From: Mucilaginibacter sp. OK268
GTDB taxonomy: Bacteria > Bacteroidota > Bacteroidia > Sphingobacteriales > Sphingobacteriaceae
Assembly: GCF_900103125.1 (NCBI RefSeq)
Contig: NZ_FNJV01000012.1
Location: 1 to 64,000 of the forward strand
Direction of reading: 5' to 3'
Length of the DNA stretch: 64,000 bases
A model generated the notes under the pieces. It did not search any database. It was not told the origin of the DNA and was given only the letters and a program-made list of their open reading frames with translations. Shown piece after piece: positions 8,599 through 17,439 of the stretch. A program made the translations under genes and the position numbers. Every line of letters starts with the position of its first letter. Position 1 is the first letter of the stretch.

Positions 8599-9396
8599 TT
8601 ATTTTGTTGCAGCAGCATTATTTGCTGCATCGATAATTACTTTGGCAACGGCATCAGGGTGTGAGATGAATACCACGTGGCTTGCTTTTATTTCGGTTAC
8701 TTTGGCGCCGGCACGTTTGTACATGTTACGTTCAATGTCGGGGTTAATGGCTTTGTCTTCGGTAGCTACTATACCATAGCTGGGTTTGGTTTTCCAGGCG
8801 GCCTCGGTTATAGGGGCTACAAAACCTTGTACAGCTATTGGGCCTTGTGAAGCATACATAAAGTCGGCTAATTCTTTGCTCAAGTCGGCAGCAAAACCGG
8901 CGTGGAATTTTTCTTTGCTAAAATAAACAAAGCCTTTTTCGTCCGGAGGCAATATGCCGTTTTCTGGAGCTGCAGGTAATGATTGAACCAGTTTTAAAGT
9001 AGTTTCGCCATTATCGGGTGCAAAAGCTGCTATATAAACCAATGCTTTTACTTTAGGGTTTGTACCTGCTTCGGTAATTACAGTACCACCCCATGAGTGG
9101 CCTACCAAAATCACCGGTCCGTCTTGTTTGTCGATAACGCGGTTGGTGGCATCCACGTCGTCTTTAAGAGATGTTAAAGGGTTTTGGACAACGGTTACAT
9201 TGTAGCCTTTTTTAGTCAGGATATCGTAAACACCTTTATAGCCAGAACCATCGGCAAAGGCGCCATGCACCAGTACTATATTTTTTACCGGTGCCTGAGC
9301 TTGTGCTTTAGGAGCTGAACCAATAATAGTTGATAAAATAATAGCAGAGGCTGCTAAGCCTGTTTTGAATGTGTTTTTCAGAGTTTGAGTTTTCAT
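8599..9396 (-). CDS. Exported alpha/beta hydrolase
   Basis: 265 residues. The first ~33 form a signal peptide (hydrophobic stretch, APKAQAQ cleavage region). The alpha/beta-hydrolase core shows the oxyanion-side HGAFADGSG, the nucleophile elbow GHSWGG (catalytic Ser) and a C-terminal SHVVFISHP containing the likely catalytic His. It resembles small esterase-like hydrolases (AB_hydrolase_6 type) common in Bacteroidota periplasms. The substrate is unknown. An AraC-type regulator lies 101 bases upstream on the same strand and is a candidate regulator. Confidence 0.85.
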   Translation of the reverse strand: MKTQTLKNTFKTGLAASAIILSTIIGSAPKAQAQAPVKNIVLVHGAFADGSGYKGVYDILTKKGYNVTVVQNPLTSLKDDVDATNRVIDKQDGPVILVGHSWGGTVITEAGTNPKVKALVYIAAFAPDNGETTLKLVQSLPAAPENGILPPDEKGFVYFSKEKFHAGFAADLSKELADFMYASQGPIAVQGFVAPITEAAWKTKPSYGIVATEDKAINPDIERNMYKRAGAKVTEIKASHVVFISHPDAVAKVIIDAANNAAATK

Positions 9397-9497
9397 TGTC
9401 GTGTATGTTGATGTTTGTTTGAATCAACGATACAAAGGTGCAGCAACTATTGCAGCTGCGGAATGCTGATACTTCCCGACAACTTGTAATTTTTTCC

Positions 9498-10349
9498 CTA
9501 GGCTACCATTTTCTTATTATTTCTAAACTCAGAGGGTGATAAAGCGGTATGTTTTTTAAAGAAATTGCTGAAGTAGGCCGCGTCATCAAAACCCAGCTCA
9601 TAGGTAATTTGCTTGGCCGATTTATCAGTATAAAACAACAGGCGCTTGGCCTCTATCAGGATCCTTTCCTGGATGATTTGGATGGGTGTTTTATGATTAT
9701 ACAGCGCAAACAGGTTGGATAAGGTCTTGGGCGATTTATTTAACCTCCCCGCATAATAGCTTACACTGTGCTGCGAGCGGAAGTTCATCTCTACCAGTAA
9801 ATTAAATTTACGCAGAATGTGGAAACGGTCATCGTTCAATTTTACATCAGGGAAAGTGCCGGCCCGCGCCAGCCGGGTGATCATAATAATGAGCCGTTTC
9901 AGCAACATGATGAGCAAATCGGTCTGGATATCATCCTTAGTATTCAATTCTTCAATAAATACATCCAGCAGCACTTTCAATTTTCGTTGCGTATCCGGAT
10001 CCAGATCAATGAACACATTATCATTCATCCCAAACAAAAAACCAACGCAGCTTACTTCGGTATCGTGGTCAACAATACAATAAAATTCACGGTTAAATTG
10101 CCAGGCCACCACATCGCCTGGGTACTCAAAATAAAACGACTGGTTAAACATGAGTGGCAATACGGTATTCGGCATAAAATCATAGGCCGAGCCATCAATG
10201 GTTACGGTTTGTTTGTCACCCCGGTTCCAGGCAATGGTAAAATATTTATAGTCGTAATCACGCGTGTAAAACAAACGGTCGAGCTGCGGTTCGTTATGAT
10301 GCAGCAACAGATCGCCGCCGGTGTTCTGGTCTGATACTGATAATTTCAT
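9498..10349 (-). CDS. AraC-family transcriptional regulator
   Basis: 283 residues from the ATG at 10349 (MKLSVSDQN). A 16-residue longer frame to 10397 exists but looks unlike an N-terminus. The N-terminal ~150 residues form a cupin-like sensing domain. The C-terminal ~100 contain the two helix-turn-helix motifs of AraC/XylS proteins (VSYYAGRLNKSPKTLSNLF and AKQITYELGFDDAAYFSNFFKKHTALSPSEFR). It sits upstream of the alpha/beta hydrolase on the same strand and may control it. The effector is unknown. Confidence 0.9.
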   Translation of the reverse strand: MKLSVSDQNTGGDLLLHHNEPQLDRLFYTRDYDYKYFTIAWNRGDKQTVTIDGSAYDFMPNTVLPLMFNQSFYFEYPGDVVAWQFNREFYCIVDHDTEVSCVGFLFGMNDNVFIDLDPDTQRKLKVLLDVFIEELNTKDDIQTDLLIMLLKRLIIMITRLARAGTFPDVKLNDDRFHILRKFNLLVEMNFRSQHSVSYYAGRLNKSPKTLSNLFALYNHKTPIQIIQERILIEAKRLLFYTDKSAKQITYELGFDDAAYFSNFFKKHTALSPSEFRNNKKMVA

Positions 10350-10416
10350 GCCCGAAGATATTATAAAATCACAGCAATATACTGAGGAAAATAACATTGA
10401 ACACTTTGCGCTGAAC

Positions 10417-10545
10417 GGTTTACATGGTTTACACTTTTCATGGTTTACACTTTTACAATTGGCTATTAATCAGTTTATTATAATTAAAAATGATCAAATA
10501 TCACGGTTACAGTGTAAACCATAAATTATGTACCATGTAAACCCA
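10417..10545. repeat. GTTTACATGG inverted-repeat element, copy A
   Basis: The ends carry GGTTTACATGGTTTACAC and, inverted, GTGTAAACC...CCATGTAAACCC. The centre is AT-rich, with ATTGGCTATTAATCAGTTTA. The same architecture occurs at 42979-43090 and 51569-51678. It lies between the AraC start and the SPFH protein stop. Confidence 0.8.
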
Positions 10546-10578
10546 ATTTGCACCAAAAATGTCCCGTCTGTTCGGGTA

Positions 10579-11481
10579 TTACTTATCACTCAGCATAATA
10601 GGATTACCCTTACCGCCAATGATGATCACCTTGGCATTGGGCGACAAGGCAATCTCTTTCTGAGCTTTAATGGCTTCATATTGCAATTGCTTGTCTGAAA
10701 GACCGGTTGAGAGGATCTTTTGATAATCGGCTATACCCTGGGCTTCTACGCGTTTCCGTTCGGCTTCCTGGCGTTCCTTTTGCAGCACGAACTGCATTTT
10801 CTGGGCATCCTGCTCGGCATTGATCTTTGATTCGATACTGGCCCTTACCGAGGCGGGCAGGGTAATATTGCGCACCAGGATCTGTTGCAGCTCCAGTCCG
10901 CGTTTAGAAAAACTGGTAGTAATGGTACGGTTTATCTTATCCTGAAATTCCTGTCGTTTGGTGGAGTACAGATCAACAGCGGTATAATTAACGGCATTAT
11001 CACGTATGGCAGTGCGTGCTACCGGACGAACGATCTTATCGATATACGTTTCGCCAATATTCTGCATAATGTATGGAGCTTTCTCCGGGTTCACTTTATA
11101 CAGCACCGAAAGATCGATGGTAACCTCCAATCCGTCGCTTGATAGTACCCGGATAGCGTCATCACCTTCCTTCTGGCCCTCGTTATTCACGGCGCTCATG
11201 GTGTAAGTTTGGGTTTGTATATCAAAAGTGGTAATATCAACCAATGGGTTAATGATGTGCAAACCACTCTCGAGTACATTATCCTGTACCTTACCAAAAA
11301 GGGTTTGCACACCCACTTTACCAGGGTCAATTACTTTAAATATGGATAGCAACAGGCCAACGGCTACTATGACTAATCCAACAACGGTTGCCGTACCGCT
11401 GAAGCGGCCGGCAGGTTCAGGTGAGCGTTTGAGCACTATACCCACAACGAGCACAATAACTCCTAAAATTGCTATAAACAT
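10579..11481 (-). CDS. Prohibitin-like SPFH/band 7 membrane protein
   Basis: 300 residues. One or two N-terminal hydrophobic segments (about residues 1-18 and 32-50) anchor the protein. A band-7 domain follows (DPGKVGVQTLFGKV through ASIESKINAEQDAQK), ending in a charged coiled-coil (QKERQEAERKRVEAQGIADYQ) and a GGKGNP tail. This is the usual layout of bacterial prohibitins, which form ring-like membrane scaffolds and often modulate FtsH. It is the last of three minus-strand genes (rhodanese, small membrane protein, prohibitin) with short gaps, so one operon is likely. Confidence 0.88.
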   Translation of the reverse strand: MFIAILGVIVLVVGIVLKRSPEPAGRFSGTATVVGLVIVAVGLLLSIFKVIDPGKVGVQTLFGKVQDNVLESGLHIINPLVDITTFDIQTQTYTMSAVNNEGQKEGDDAIRVLSSDGLEVTIDLSVLYKVNPEKAPYIMQNIGETYIDKIVRPVARTAIRDNAVNYTAVDLYSTKRQEFQDKINRTITTSFSKRGLELQQILVRNITLPASVRASIESKINAEQDAQKMQFVLQKERQEAERKRVEAQGIADYQKILSTGLSDKQLQYEAIKAQKEIALSPNAKVIIIGGKGNPIMLSDK

Positions 11482-11490
11482 GCAATGAAG

Positions 11491-11679
11491 TTACAGCTTT
11501 TTTTGCGAGTTCCTTACGTCTTTTAACAGTCTTATTTTTAATACAATAACTACCCCGGCAACCAGTATGGCGGCACCCAAAAGGGTATAATTTTTTGCCG
11601 TATTGGCCTGGTACGCCACAAACAGGCATAATACAATACCTATAGTGTACAGTACGTTAAGCACTAACTTAAAACCCAT
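11491..11679 (-). CDS. Small two-helix membrane protein (DUF6358-like)
   Basis: 62 residues with two hydrophobic segments (about 5-23 and 32-48) and a basic tail (KIRLLKDVRNSQKKL). From memory it resembles the DUF6358 family restricted to Sphingobacteriaceae; this needs a profile search. It sits between the rhodanese (gap 2 bases) and the prohibitin gene (gap 9 bases), which supports a real, co-transcribed gene. Confidence 0.7.
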   Translation of the reverse strand: MGFKLVLNVLYTIGIVLCLFVAYQANTAKNYTLLGAAILVAGVVIVLKIRLLKDVRNSQKKL

Positions 11680-11681
11680 AA

Positions 11682-11996
11682 TTAATATACATTAAGTGAG
11701 GGGTCAATTTCTGCCGCCCAGGCCAAAATGCCACCCTGTAAATTGGTCAGGTTGCTATAGCCTAATTGCTGCAATTGCATAATGGCTGCGGCGCTGCGTT
11801 TGCCACTGCGGCACATTACCACTACGGGTTTGTCTTTACTTACTTTATCGGCTTCAATTAAAATGCCGCCAAGCGGTATTAATTGTCCGCCCAGGTTTGA
11901 TGTTTCATATTCAAACTCTTCCCTTACGTCAATCAGTTGAAAATCTTCGCCTTTGTCCAGTTTTTCTTTTAGTTCCTGTACGGTTATCTCATTCAT
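11682..11996 (-). CDS. Single-domain rhodanese-like protein
   Basis: 104 residues from the ATG at 11996. The alternative ATG at 12017 lies inside a TAnnTTTG promoter box, so the shorter start is preferred. Rhodanese hallmarks are IDVREEFEYE near the N-terminus and the active-site loop CRSGKR with the catalytic Cys, followed by GGILAW. Such proteins carry persulfide sulfur between cytoplasmic partners. First gene of a probable three-gene operon with a small membrane protein and a prohibitin. Confidence 0.9.
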   Translation of the reverse strand: MNEITVQELKEKLDKGEDFQLIDVREEFEYETSNLGGQLIPLGGILIEADKVSKDKPVVVMCRSGKRSAAAIMQLQQLGYSNLTNLQGGILAWAAEIDPSLNVY

Positions 11997-12014
11997 GTTA
12001 ATAAAATTATAATC

Positions 12015-12022
12015 CAAAGGTA
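12015..12022 (-). promoter_or_regulatory. Bacteroidota -7 box before the rhodanese operon
   Basis: On the minus strand the sequence reads TACCTTTG, an exact TAnnTTTG. A TTTG lies 15 bases further upstream (12038-12041), slightly closer than usual for the -33 element. The predicted transcript start is about 10 bases before the ATG at 11996. Confidence 0.55.
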
Positions 12023-12204
12023 GCTTTTTTTCTATATCAAATAATTAAGCCCGATTTTTGTAACAATCAATGCTTAAGTGCGTTTTATGTATAATATTGC
12101 ACAATATTTGTGTTTTGTTACGTTTACGTGCAATGAAAAAAAGGATGAACGCTGAAAAGGTTTACATTAACCCAACACGATCGTCCATAAAATGGATCAT
12201 ATAG

Positions 12205-13323
12205 ATGAAAAAAGTTACACGCTTTTTCTGGTTTTGTTCAGGAGCGCATATTGATACCCTAAAAAAATATCCTATTGAACATAATAAATATGTGGGCATT
12301 GGTGCCACCATATTTTTTACCGCCTTATTCGCATCGCTATCGGGCGGGTATGCTATGTACTTTGTTTTTAACGGAGACGCCTTTGCAGTTGGCTTTGCCA
12401 TTTTATTCGGGCTGATTTGGGGTACCGCCATTTTTAACATGGACAGGTACATTGTATCGAGCATTAATAAGGATGGCAGCACCAATCAACAGATATTACA
12501 GGCTTCGCCGCGTATTTTGCTGGCCATTATGATAGGTGTGGTTATTTCGCGCCCGCTGGAGCTTAAGATATTTGATAAGGAGATCCGTCAGAAGTTAAAA
12601 ACCGCTTATCTGAAAGGTCAGCACCGCAAGATTGACACCCTCGAAAAAACCTATCAGCAAAAATACGCGATGGAAATGGGTAAAAACGGCGATCTTAAGA
12701 AGGAAAAGGATTCGCTGGAAAAGGATATTAACCGTTCCCGCTACCAGCTTAACCAGGAGGTTTTTGGCGACAAAACCAACCAAACATCGGGCATAACCGG
12801 TTATGGTACCTATGCCAAACAAAAACAGTCCGTACTGGAAGAAAAAGAGAGCCGCCTGAAGGAAGTAACCCAGAATTTAGGGCAGATGGATCAATACCTG
12901 GCTGCGCGAAAGGATTACGAAGGACTGAACAGTACCCGCCTTTTCTCTGAACACCAACTGGATAGCCTCACCAATATAGCCGGCTTTAGCGACCGCAACT
13001 GGGCCCTGGGCCAATTAACATATAACGAGAACGGCACCCGCGATCTGGATACTTATCTGGCCATATCTTTTATAGGCTACCTGTTTATCCTGTTTGAGTG
13101 TTTACCGGTGTTTGTAAAGCTGATGTCGCCAAAAGGGCCATATGACGTAGCCATAGCCAAAACGTCAGAGGCCAATATCCATTTCGCTGAACGGGATAAG
13201 GAGCGGGATATGACCGTGACCGACAATATTTACGATCACTCGGTAGGTACCGATATTGAACGGCGAAAGAAGATCATCACTTCACAATCCGATTATGATT
13301 TTGAGCGGCACAGCTATGAGTAA
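12205..13323 (+). CDS. DUF4407 domain membrane protein
   Basis: 372 residues. Four hydrophobic segments are visible: two around residues 30-80, one near 110 and one near 295-315. A long charged coiled-coil (about 125-240, with KEKDSLEKDINRSR and EEKESRLKEVTQNL) separates the third from the fourth. This matches DUF4407, an uncharacterised family of membrane proteins with a periplasmic or cytoplasmic coiled-coil. It is divergent from the rhodanese operon. Confidence 0.8.
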   Translation: MKKVTRFFWFCSGAHIDTLKKYPIEHNKYVGIGATIFFTALFASLSGGYAMYFVFNGDAFAVGFAILFGLIWGTAIFNMDRYIVSSINKDGSTNQQILQASPRILLAIMIGVVISRPLELKIFDKEIRQKLKTAYLKGQHRKIDTLEKTYQQKYAMEMGKNGDLKKEKDSLEKDINRSRYQLNQEVFGDKTNQTSGITGYGTYAKQKQSVLEEKESRLKEVTQNLGQMDQYLAARKDYEGLNSTRLFSEHQLDSLTNIAGFSDRNWALGQLTYNENGTRDLDTYLAISFIGYLFILFECLPVFVKLMSPKGPYDVAIAKTSEANIHFAERDKERDMTVTDNIYDHSVGTDIERRKKIITSQSDYDFERHSYE

Positions 13324-13414
13324 CCTTGTATAAATATTCCCATACAGATTTTCTACAAAAAACCGTCAGTTTTTCTACAGCTTGATATTTTATACTTGTG
13401 TAAACAAAAATATC

Positions 13415-13843
13415 ATGAAAAAGACACTATCACTGCTGATCGGTTTTGGTTTTATAGCCAATGCCACATTGGCTCAAAACCTGAAACCAAAGGATGTACC
13501 GGCTCCTGTTAAATCGGCATTAGCATCAAAGTATCCTTCGGCAAACAAAGTAAACTGGGAAAAAGAAAAAGGGAACTACGAAGCTAACTGGGGAGGCAAA
13601 TCTGGCGAAGACAATTCGGCTGTTTTTACGCCAACAGGTGCTTTTGTTGAAATTGTAAATGCTATACCCCTTGCAAGTTTACCCAAAAGCGTAGCGCCTT
13701 ATGTAAGTTCGCATTATAAAGGAGCAAAGATCAAAGAAGCCGGTAAAGTTACCGATGCAGCTGGAAAAACCTTCTACGAGGCCGAGATCAAAGGTGGCGA
13801 TCTGATTTTTGACGAGAATGGTGTCTTCGTAAAAAAGGATTAA
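13415..13843 (+). CDS. Exported PepSY-like (BLIP-fold) protein
   Basis: 142 residues from the ATG at 13415, beginning with a signal peptide (MKKTLSLLIGFGF, cleavage near TLAQ). Two related halves follow, each with a V-x-W or Y-E-A/N pattern (KVNWEKEKGNYEANW; KTFYEAEIKG). This is typical of the PepSY-like DUF2874 proteins abundant in Bacteroidota periplasms. The function is unknown; related folds inhibit proteases or beta-lactamases. Confidence 0.75.
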   Translation: MKKTLSLLIGFGFIANATLAQNLKPKDVPAPVKSALASKYPSANKVNWEKEKGNYEANWGGKSGEDNSAVFTPTGAFVEIVNAIPLASLPKSVAPYVSSHYKGAKIKEAGKVTDAAGKTFYEAEIKGGDLIFDENGVFVKKD

Positions 13844-13870
13844 AAATTTACCCGATTGCCAATGAAGCGT

Positions 13871-14953
13871 TCACCAACCTTTAAGTTGCTTGAGATAAGC
13901 TGTTAGTTCATCCGCTATAAATTCATGCTCTTTCATATCTGGGTGTGCGCCGCAGCCCTGATAATACCGCCTGGAAAAGAAATATTTATATACTTTTTTA
14001 TCGCCGCCGTTATTGACCTCGGCAGTAATAGTGGTAAGGTAATTTTGTAATGCGGCTGATAGCTTTTCGTCGGCCATGGGGCTGCTTAAGCATACAATAT
14101 CAGCCGTTGGGTACTTTTGCCTTACCGTTTTAATAAACTTGGTATAGATATCACAGTAGCGGATAGAATCGCCAACGCCATCATTTTGACCCAGGCAAAT
14201 GGTCACTACATCGGGCTGATAACGTTTAAAATTCCAGGCGATGGAATCATTGCGCAGAAAAACTTTATCAAACACCAGGGGCATAGTGATCTCCATATTA
14301 CAGCAGCTGTGTACCATGCCAATGCCGGCAACCGAAGTAAGCTGCCATTGCGCGTTTAGGCTACGTGAGGTGCGCGGCCCATAACTCATATAAGCATTAT
14401 GCTGATCGTACCATTCGCCTTTACCGCATGGAGTGGCCGACTGATCCATACCGGCCCCGCTGGTAATAGAATCGCCGATATATTCAATTTTACGTGTTGG
14501 CTGAGCGGGTGGCGATAAAAGTTTAGCGCACCTGACACCCACAAAATCAATATAGCCGATCTGCGATTCGGTGTCTTTGCAAATAACAACTGTATGCTCA
14601 CCCTCCGTAAGCCCATCAGCCACGGTGATCACATTGGTTTTACCCGTAGTTTGTATGCGATAGGGTGTATTATTATCAACCGCTATTTCCAGGTAATTGT
14701 GGCTTTTGCCATACAGCACCTCATCATTGATCAGCAGTTCGCATTTTTTGCCTTCAAACCGAAGTTTGATATAAACCCCCGGCGACCACATCCTGGGTCT
14801 TAGCGGGTTTGCAAAATCAATACGCCCTACGTATTGTATGTTGGTATTATTGGCCTTGTATAGTTTCAAGACCTCTTTAGGGATAGCCGCATTAGTGTTA
14901 TAGGATAGCTGCAGCAGTATGGTAAAAAATAAACCAGCTATATATTTTATCAT
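13871..14953 (-). CDS. Exported SGNH hydrolase, CE2-like carbohydrate esterase
   Basis: 360 residues with a signal peptide. Residues ~35-150 form a jelly-roll domain (VGRIDFANPLRPRMWSPGVYI). The C-terminal SGNH domain has the nucleophile block IEYIGDSITSG, the GQND block, and a catalytic His in the GCGAHPDMKEH region. A jelly-roll followed by SGNH is the layout of carbohydrate esterase family 2, which deacetylates xylan or mannan. The substrate is inferred. No polysaccharide-utilisation partner (SusC/SusD) lies next to it. Confidence 0.85.
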   Translation of the reverse strand: MIKYIAGLFFTILLQLSYNTNAAIPKEVLKLYKANNTNIQYVGRIDFANPLRPRMWSPGVYIKLRFEGKKCELLINDEVLYGKSHNYLEIAVDNNTPYRIQTTGKTNVITVADGLTEGEHTVVICKDTESQIGYIDFVGVRCAKLLSPPAQPTRKIEYIGDSITSGAGMDQSATPCGKGEWYDQHNAYMSYGPRTSRSLNAQWQLTSVAGIGMVHSCCNMEITMPLVFDKVFLRNDSIAWNFKRYQPDVVTICLGQNDGVGDSIRYCDIYTKFIKTVRQKYPTADIVCLSSPMADEKLSAALQNYLTTITAEVNNGGDKKVYKYFFSRRYYQGCGAHPDMKEHEFIADELTAYLKQLKGW

Positions 14954-15048
14954 ATCAGGTTAATAGTGTAGCGTAAAATTAGCCATTCCGGATACCGGCC
15001 CAAATACTCCTATAACATTTTTACCGCGTCAGTGTTCCATGAATTTAT

Positions 15049-15083
15049 AAAAAAAACGGGCTACCCCAATTAAGAGGTAGCCC
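15049..15083 (-). terminator. Terminator of the DUF6515 gene
   Basis: Arms GGGCTACC and GGTAGCCC enclose a ~10-base loop. On the minus strand the hairpin is followed by CG and a run of eight T. It lies 31 bases after the stop at 15114. Confidence 0.85.
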
Positions 15084-15113
15084 ATTATATGCTTTTTAAG
15101 GTAATTATATTCC

Positions 15114-16217
15114 TTATTGCTGATTCTGATCTGCAGGATCATCAGATGGTGTACCTACAATTTTATAAGCTTTATTGCCATTATTGTCGGTAGTTTCCTG
15201 GTAGTAATAACCATCGGGAGATACGTACAATTTTTCACCATTGATCTTTATCTTCCTGCTGTCTTGTGGCAACTGCCCAACTAAATCACCTATTTGGGGT
15301 GCTTGCTGAACATCACCATTACCACCACCCTGATCAGTATTCAATTCACCGTCTTTACCTGCAATTACATAAGTGGCGGTTCCGTCATCTTTAGTAATTG
15401 GTTGATAGTAAACACCGTTTGACTCATAATACTGTTCACCATTGATCATGATTGACTGAGCGTCTTTAGGGAGATTCTTGATCTCAGCACCCACAGGTGG
15501 CTCAACTACAGTATATTGATCATTAACCTGCTGATAGTACAAACCATCACTGTAATAGTATTGGTAATCGCCCCAGAAAAATGGATAGTAACCATAAGGT
15601 AAAAATCCTATGCTAAAGCCTAATCTTGGCAAATAGTATGAGTTGTAGTAGTTACGGTATGGATACCAGTAATGGTTGCCGAAGTAACCGCCACGACCGC
15701 CGTAACGATAGTTGGAATATACACGGCTTCCGTAGCCATTGCCACTGCTTCTGTAATAAGTACCACGACCACCACTATAAGCATTCCTGTTCACACTGGC
15801 ATATCCGCGGGTTCCGTAACCATAATTACGTGTAGCTGTTCCAACACTACGTGTGCCACCAGGAGCTACAGCGATATTGCCATTAGTACGCGTTCCTGTA
15901 CCATAAGTACGTTGCGGGGCTGCGGTAACATTAGTACGCGAAGCAAAACCGCTGCTTCCGTATGTACGCTGAGGTGCAGCTACTGCCGAACGTTGCGCAC
16001 CACCATTACTGAACGACGGACGTGAAAAGCTGGCATTCCCTCCAGATGAACGGGAAACACTTCCTCCTCCACCGCCGCCACCACCGGATGATCTTGAGCC
16101 ACCGCCGCCACCACCACCACCGCCAGTTCTGTGTTGTGCATTGGCGGTAAAAGCTAAAGGCAAACTCAACAGAGTTCCTAAAGCAAGTGTGAATAAATTT
16201 TTATATGTGCGTTTCAT
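15114..16217 (-). CDS. Glycine-rich exported DUF6515 family protein
   Basis: 367 residues with a signal peptide (cleavage near TANAQ). Residues ~30-75 are poly-Gly/Ser. Residues 75-190 are Arg/Tyr/Gly-rich with repeated RTYG units. A hydrophobic Tyr-rich stretch follows (LGFSIGFLPYGYYPFF). The C-terminal ~150 residues hold three copies of a module containing a Y-Y-Q pair (YYSDGLYYQQ, YYESNGVYYQP, YVSPDGYYYQE) with INGEQYY/INGEKLY, as in DUF6515. Probably a cell-surface or periplasmic protein; the role is unknown. Confidence 0.8.
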   Translation of the reverse strand: MKRTYKNLFTLALGTLLSLPLAFTANAQHRTGGGGGGGGGSRSSGGGGGGGGSVSRSSGGNASFSRPSFSNGGAQRSAVAAPQRTYGSSGFASRTNVTAAPQRTYGTGTRTNGNIAVAPGGTRSVGTATRNYGYGTRGYASVNRNAYSGGRGTYYRSSGNGYGSRVYSNYRYGGRGGYFGNHYWYPYRNYYNSYYLPRLGFSIGFLPYGYYPFFWGDYQYYYSDGLYYQQVNDQYTVVEPPVGAEIKNLPKDAQSIMINGEQYYESNGVYYQPITKDDGTATYVIAGKDGELNTDQGGGNGDVQQAPQIGDLVGQLPQDSRKIKINGEKLYVSPDGYYYQETTDNNGNKAYKIVGTPSDDPADQNQQ

Positions 16218-16378
16218 GATGAAAATTTTTTAACCAATCAGCCAGATATTCTTTGCTGATATAAGGGTATAGACTAATAAATGATTAAACGGTTTAACGC
16301 GTATTTAATTATATTTAACAAAAAGTACACCAATATAGTAATTTGCTGTAAAAACAGCCCAATTATACACTTTTCTGA

Positions 16379-16951
16379 CTAATCCAGCCCTTCTGCAAGC
16401 CATAAAAAGGCTTGTTCAAAGCTCAGGGTAAAAAAACCATCATGCGTGGTTTTAAAACTGTCGGGGTCTGTTTGTTCCAGGCCCGTATAATTTAACCCTT
16501 TTGTACTGTTTAGTACCCGTATTTCATCTCCTGCCGGTTTCCATTTGCTAAAACCAGAACTTACGGCATAAATTTTTTGATGCCCCTGAAATATCACCAG
16601 GTCAATTTTACCAGTGTAGTTTAACAGATCATCAAATGCAGGTTCATCTGTTATTACGTTTACAGCCGGATAATGGTTGGCTATCAGGTAATTTAATGCC
16701 GTTGCTGCCCATGTATTATCGCCAGGAGGCATCAGTTTTACATCCGATTGTACGATGCCCTCTTCGCCCTTGCTAATCACCCAATCTACCTTGATACCCC
16801 GCATATTGAGCTTTTCGGCGGTATGCGGGGTGGTTATAACCGTTGGGCTCCATTCAAGCAACTGCCCCAGTAACTCTTCCGGGAAATGATCAAGCCCCAA
16901 CACCAGTAATGCCGGTTCCTGTTTTTCCCTTACAATATGGTGAGAAGACAT
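16379..16951 (-). CDS. Degenerate thiamine pyrophosphokinase-like protein
   Basis: 190 residues. The stretch LLGQLLEWSPTVITTP...GIKVDWVISKGEEG lines up with the N-terminal catalytic domain of Bacteroidota thiamine pyrophosphokinases, where one expects D-G-A and then G-D-F-D-S. Here both acidic motifs are replaced (TTPHTAEK; SKGEEGI). The ATP-side D-K-T/D-x-T region reads GDNTWAATALNYLI. It may be an inactive paralogue or a divergent enzyme. The setting supports the assignment: thiE, the PnuC/PnuT transporter and a TPP riboswitch lie within 11 kb on the same strand. Assigned from memory of the family and not confirmed by a search. Confidence 0.5.
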   Translation of the reverse strand: MSSHHIVREKQEPALLVLGLDHFPEELLGQLLEWSPTVITTPHTAEKLNMRGIKVDWVISKGEEGIVQSDVKLMPPGDNTWAATALNYLIANHYPAVNVITDEPAFDDLLNYTGKIDLVIFQGHQKIYAVSSGFSKWKPAGDEIRVLNSTKGLNYTGLEQTDPDSFKTTHDGFFTLSFEQAFLWLAEGLD

Positions 16952-17044
16952 CGATTAAAAGTAGATAGAATAAATGAATATTTAATGAATGTGCTGAGCT
17001 GATCAGTGTAAAATTTACAACACATACCCACTCGTTGTACAAAA

Positions 17045-17195
17045 ACTTTTTAACCCTTTAATTTTAACAAATTTCAGGTCGAAAACAGGTCAAAACTGTT
17101 CAAAAACTGCCCGAAAAACATCCATTTTAACACTTTTTAACAAATTTCAATCCGCTTTTGATGCATTCTGAAAGGTTTAAAAAGAATTAATTTAT
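17045..17195. repeat. ~147-bp AT-rich dispersed repeat, copy 1
   Basis: Shared over its full length with 55854-55999. Landmarks in order are ACTTTTTAA, TTTTAACAA, GTCGAAAA, GAAAAACAT, CACTTTTTAACAAATT, TTTTGATGC and TTTAAAAAG. Within the unit TTTTAACAAATTTC occurs twice. It lies in the gap 16952-17439, which otherwise holds only the terminator at 17261-17290. Confidence 0.75.
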
Positions 17196-17260
17196 TTATA
17201 ATCAAACAACTACATGCTAAACTATCGTTTTTTGGGGTCCTTTTATCCCTTAACAAAACA

Positions 17261-17290
17261 GCCCGGCTTTCTATAAAAAGAAGGCCGGGC
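17261..17290 (-). terminator. Terminator downstream of the three-gene cassette
   Basis: Arms GCCCGGCTTTCT and AGAAGGCCGGGC form a strong hairpin. On the minus strand it is followed by TGTTTTGTTA. It is about 150 bases after the stop of the last cassette gene. Confidence 0.75.
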
Positions 17291-17439
17291 CGTGGTTTAT
17301 ATAAAGATACGAAATATCGGGCATATTCTAGTCCGAAGTTTTAAGTAGGGTATTGCTTCAGTTCGAATTGAGAAAAAATTAGTAATAGCTAACGTTCTCG
17401 CATTATAAACCCTTTCTCATTATCAATCTAATGGCTGTC

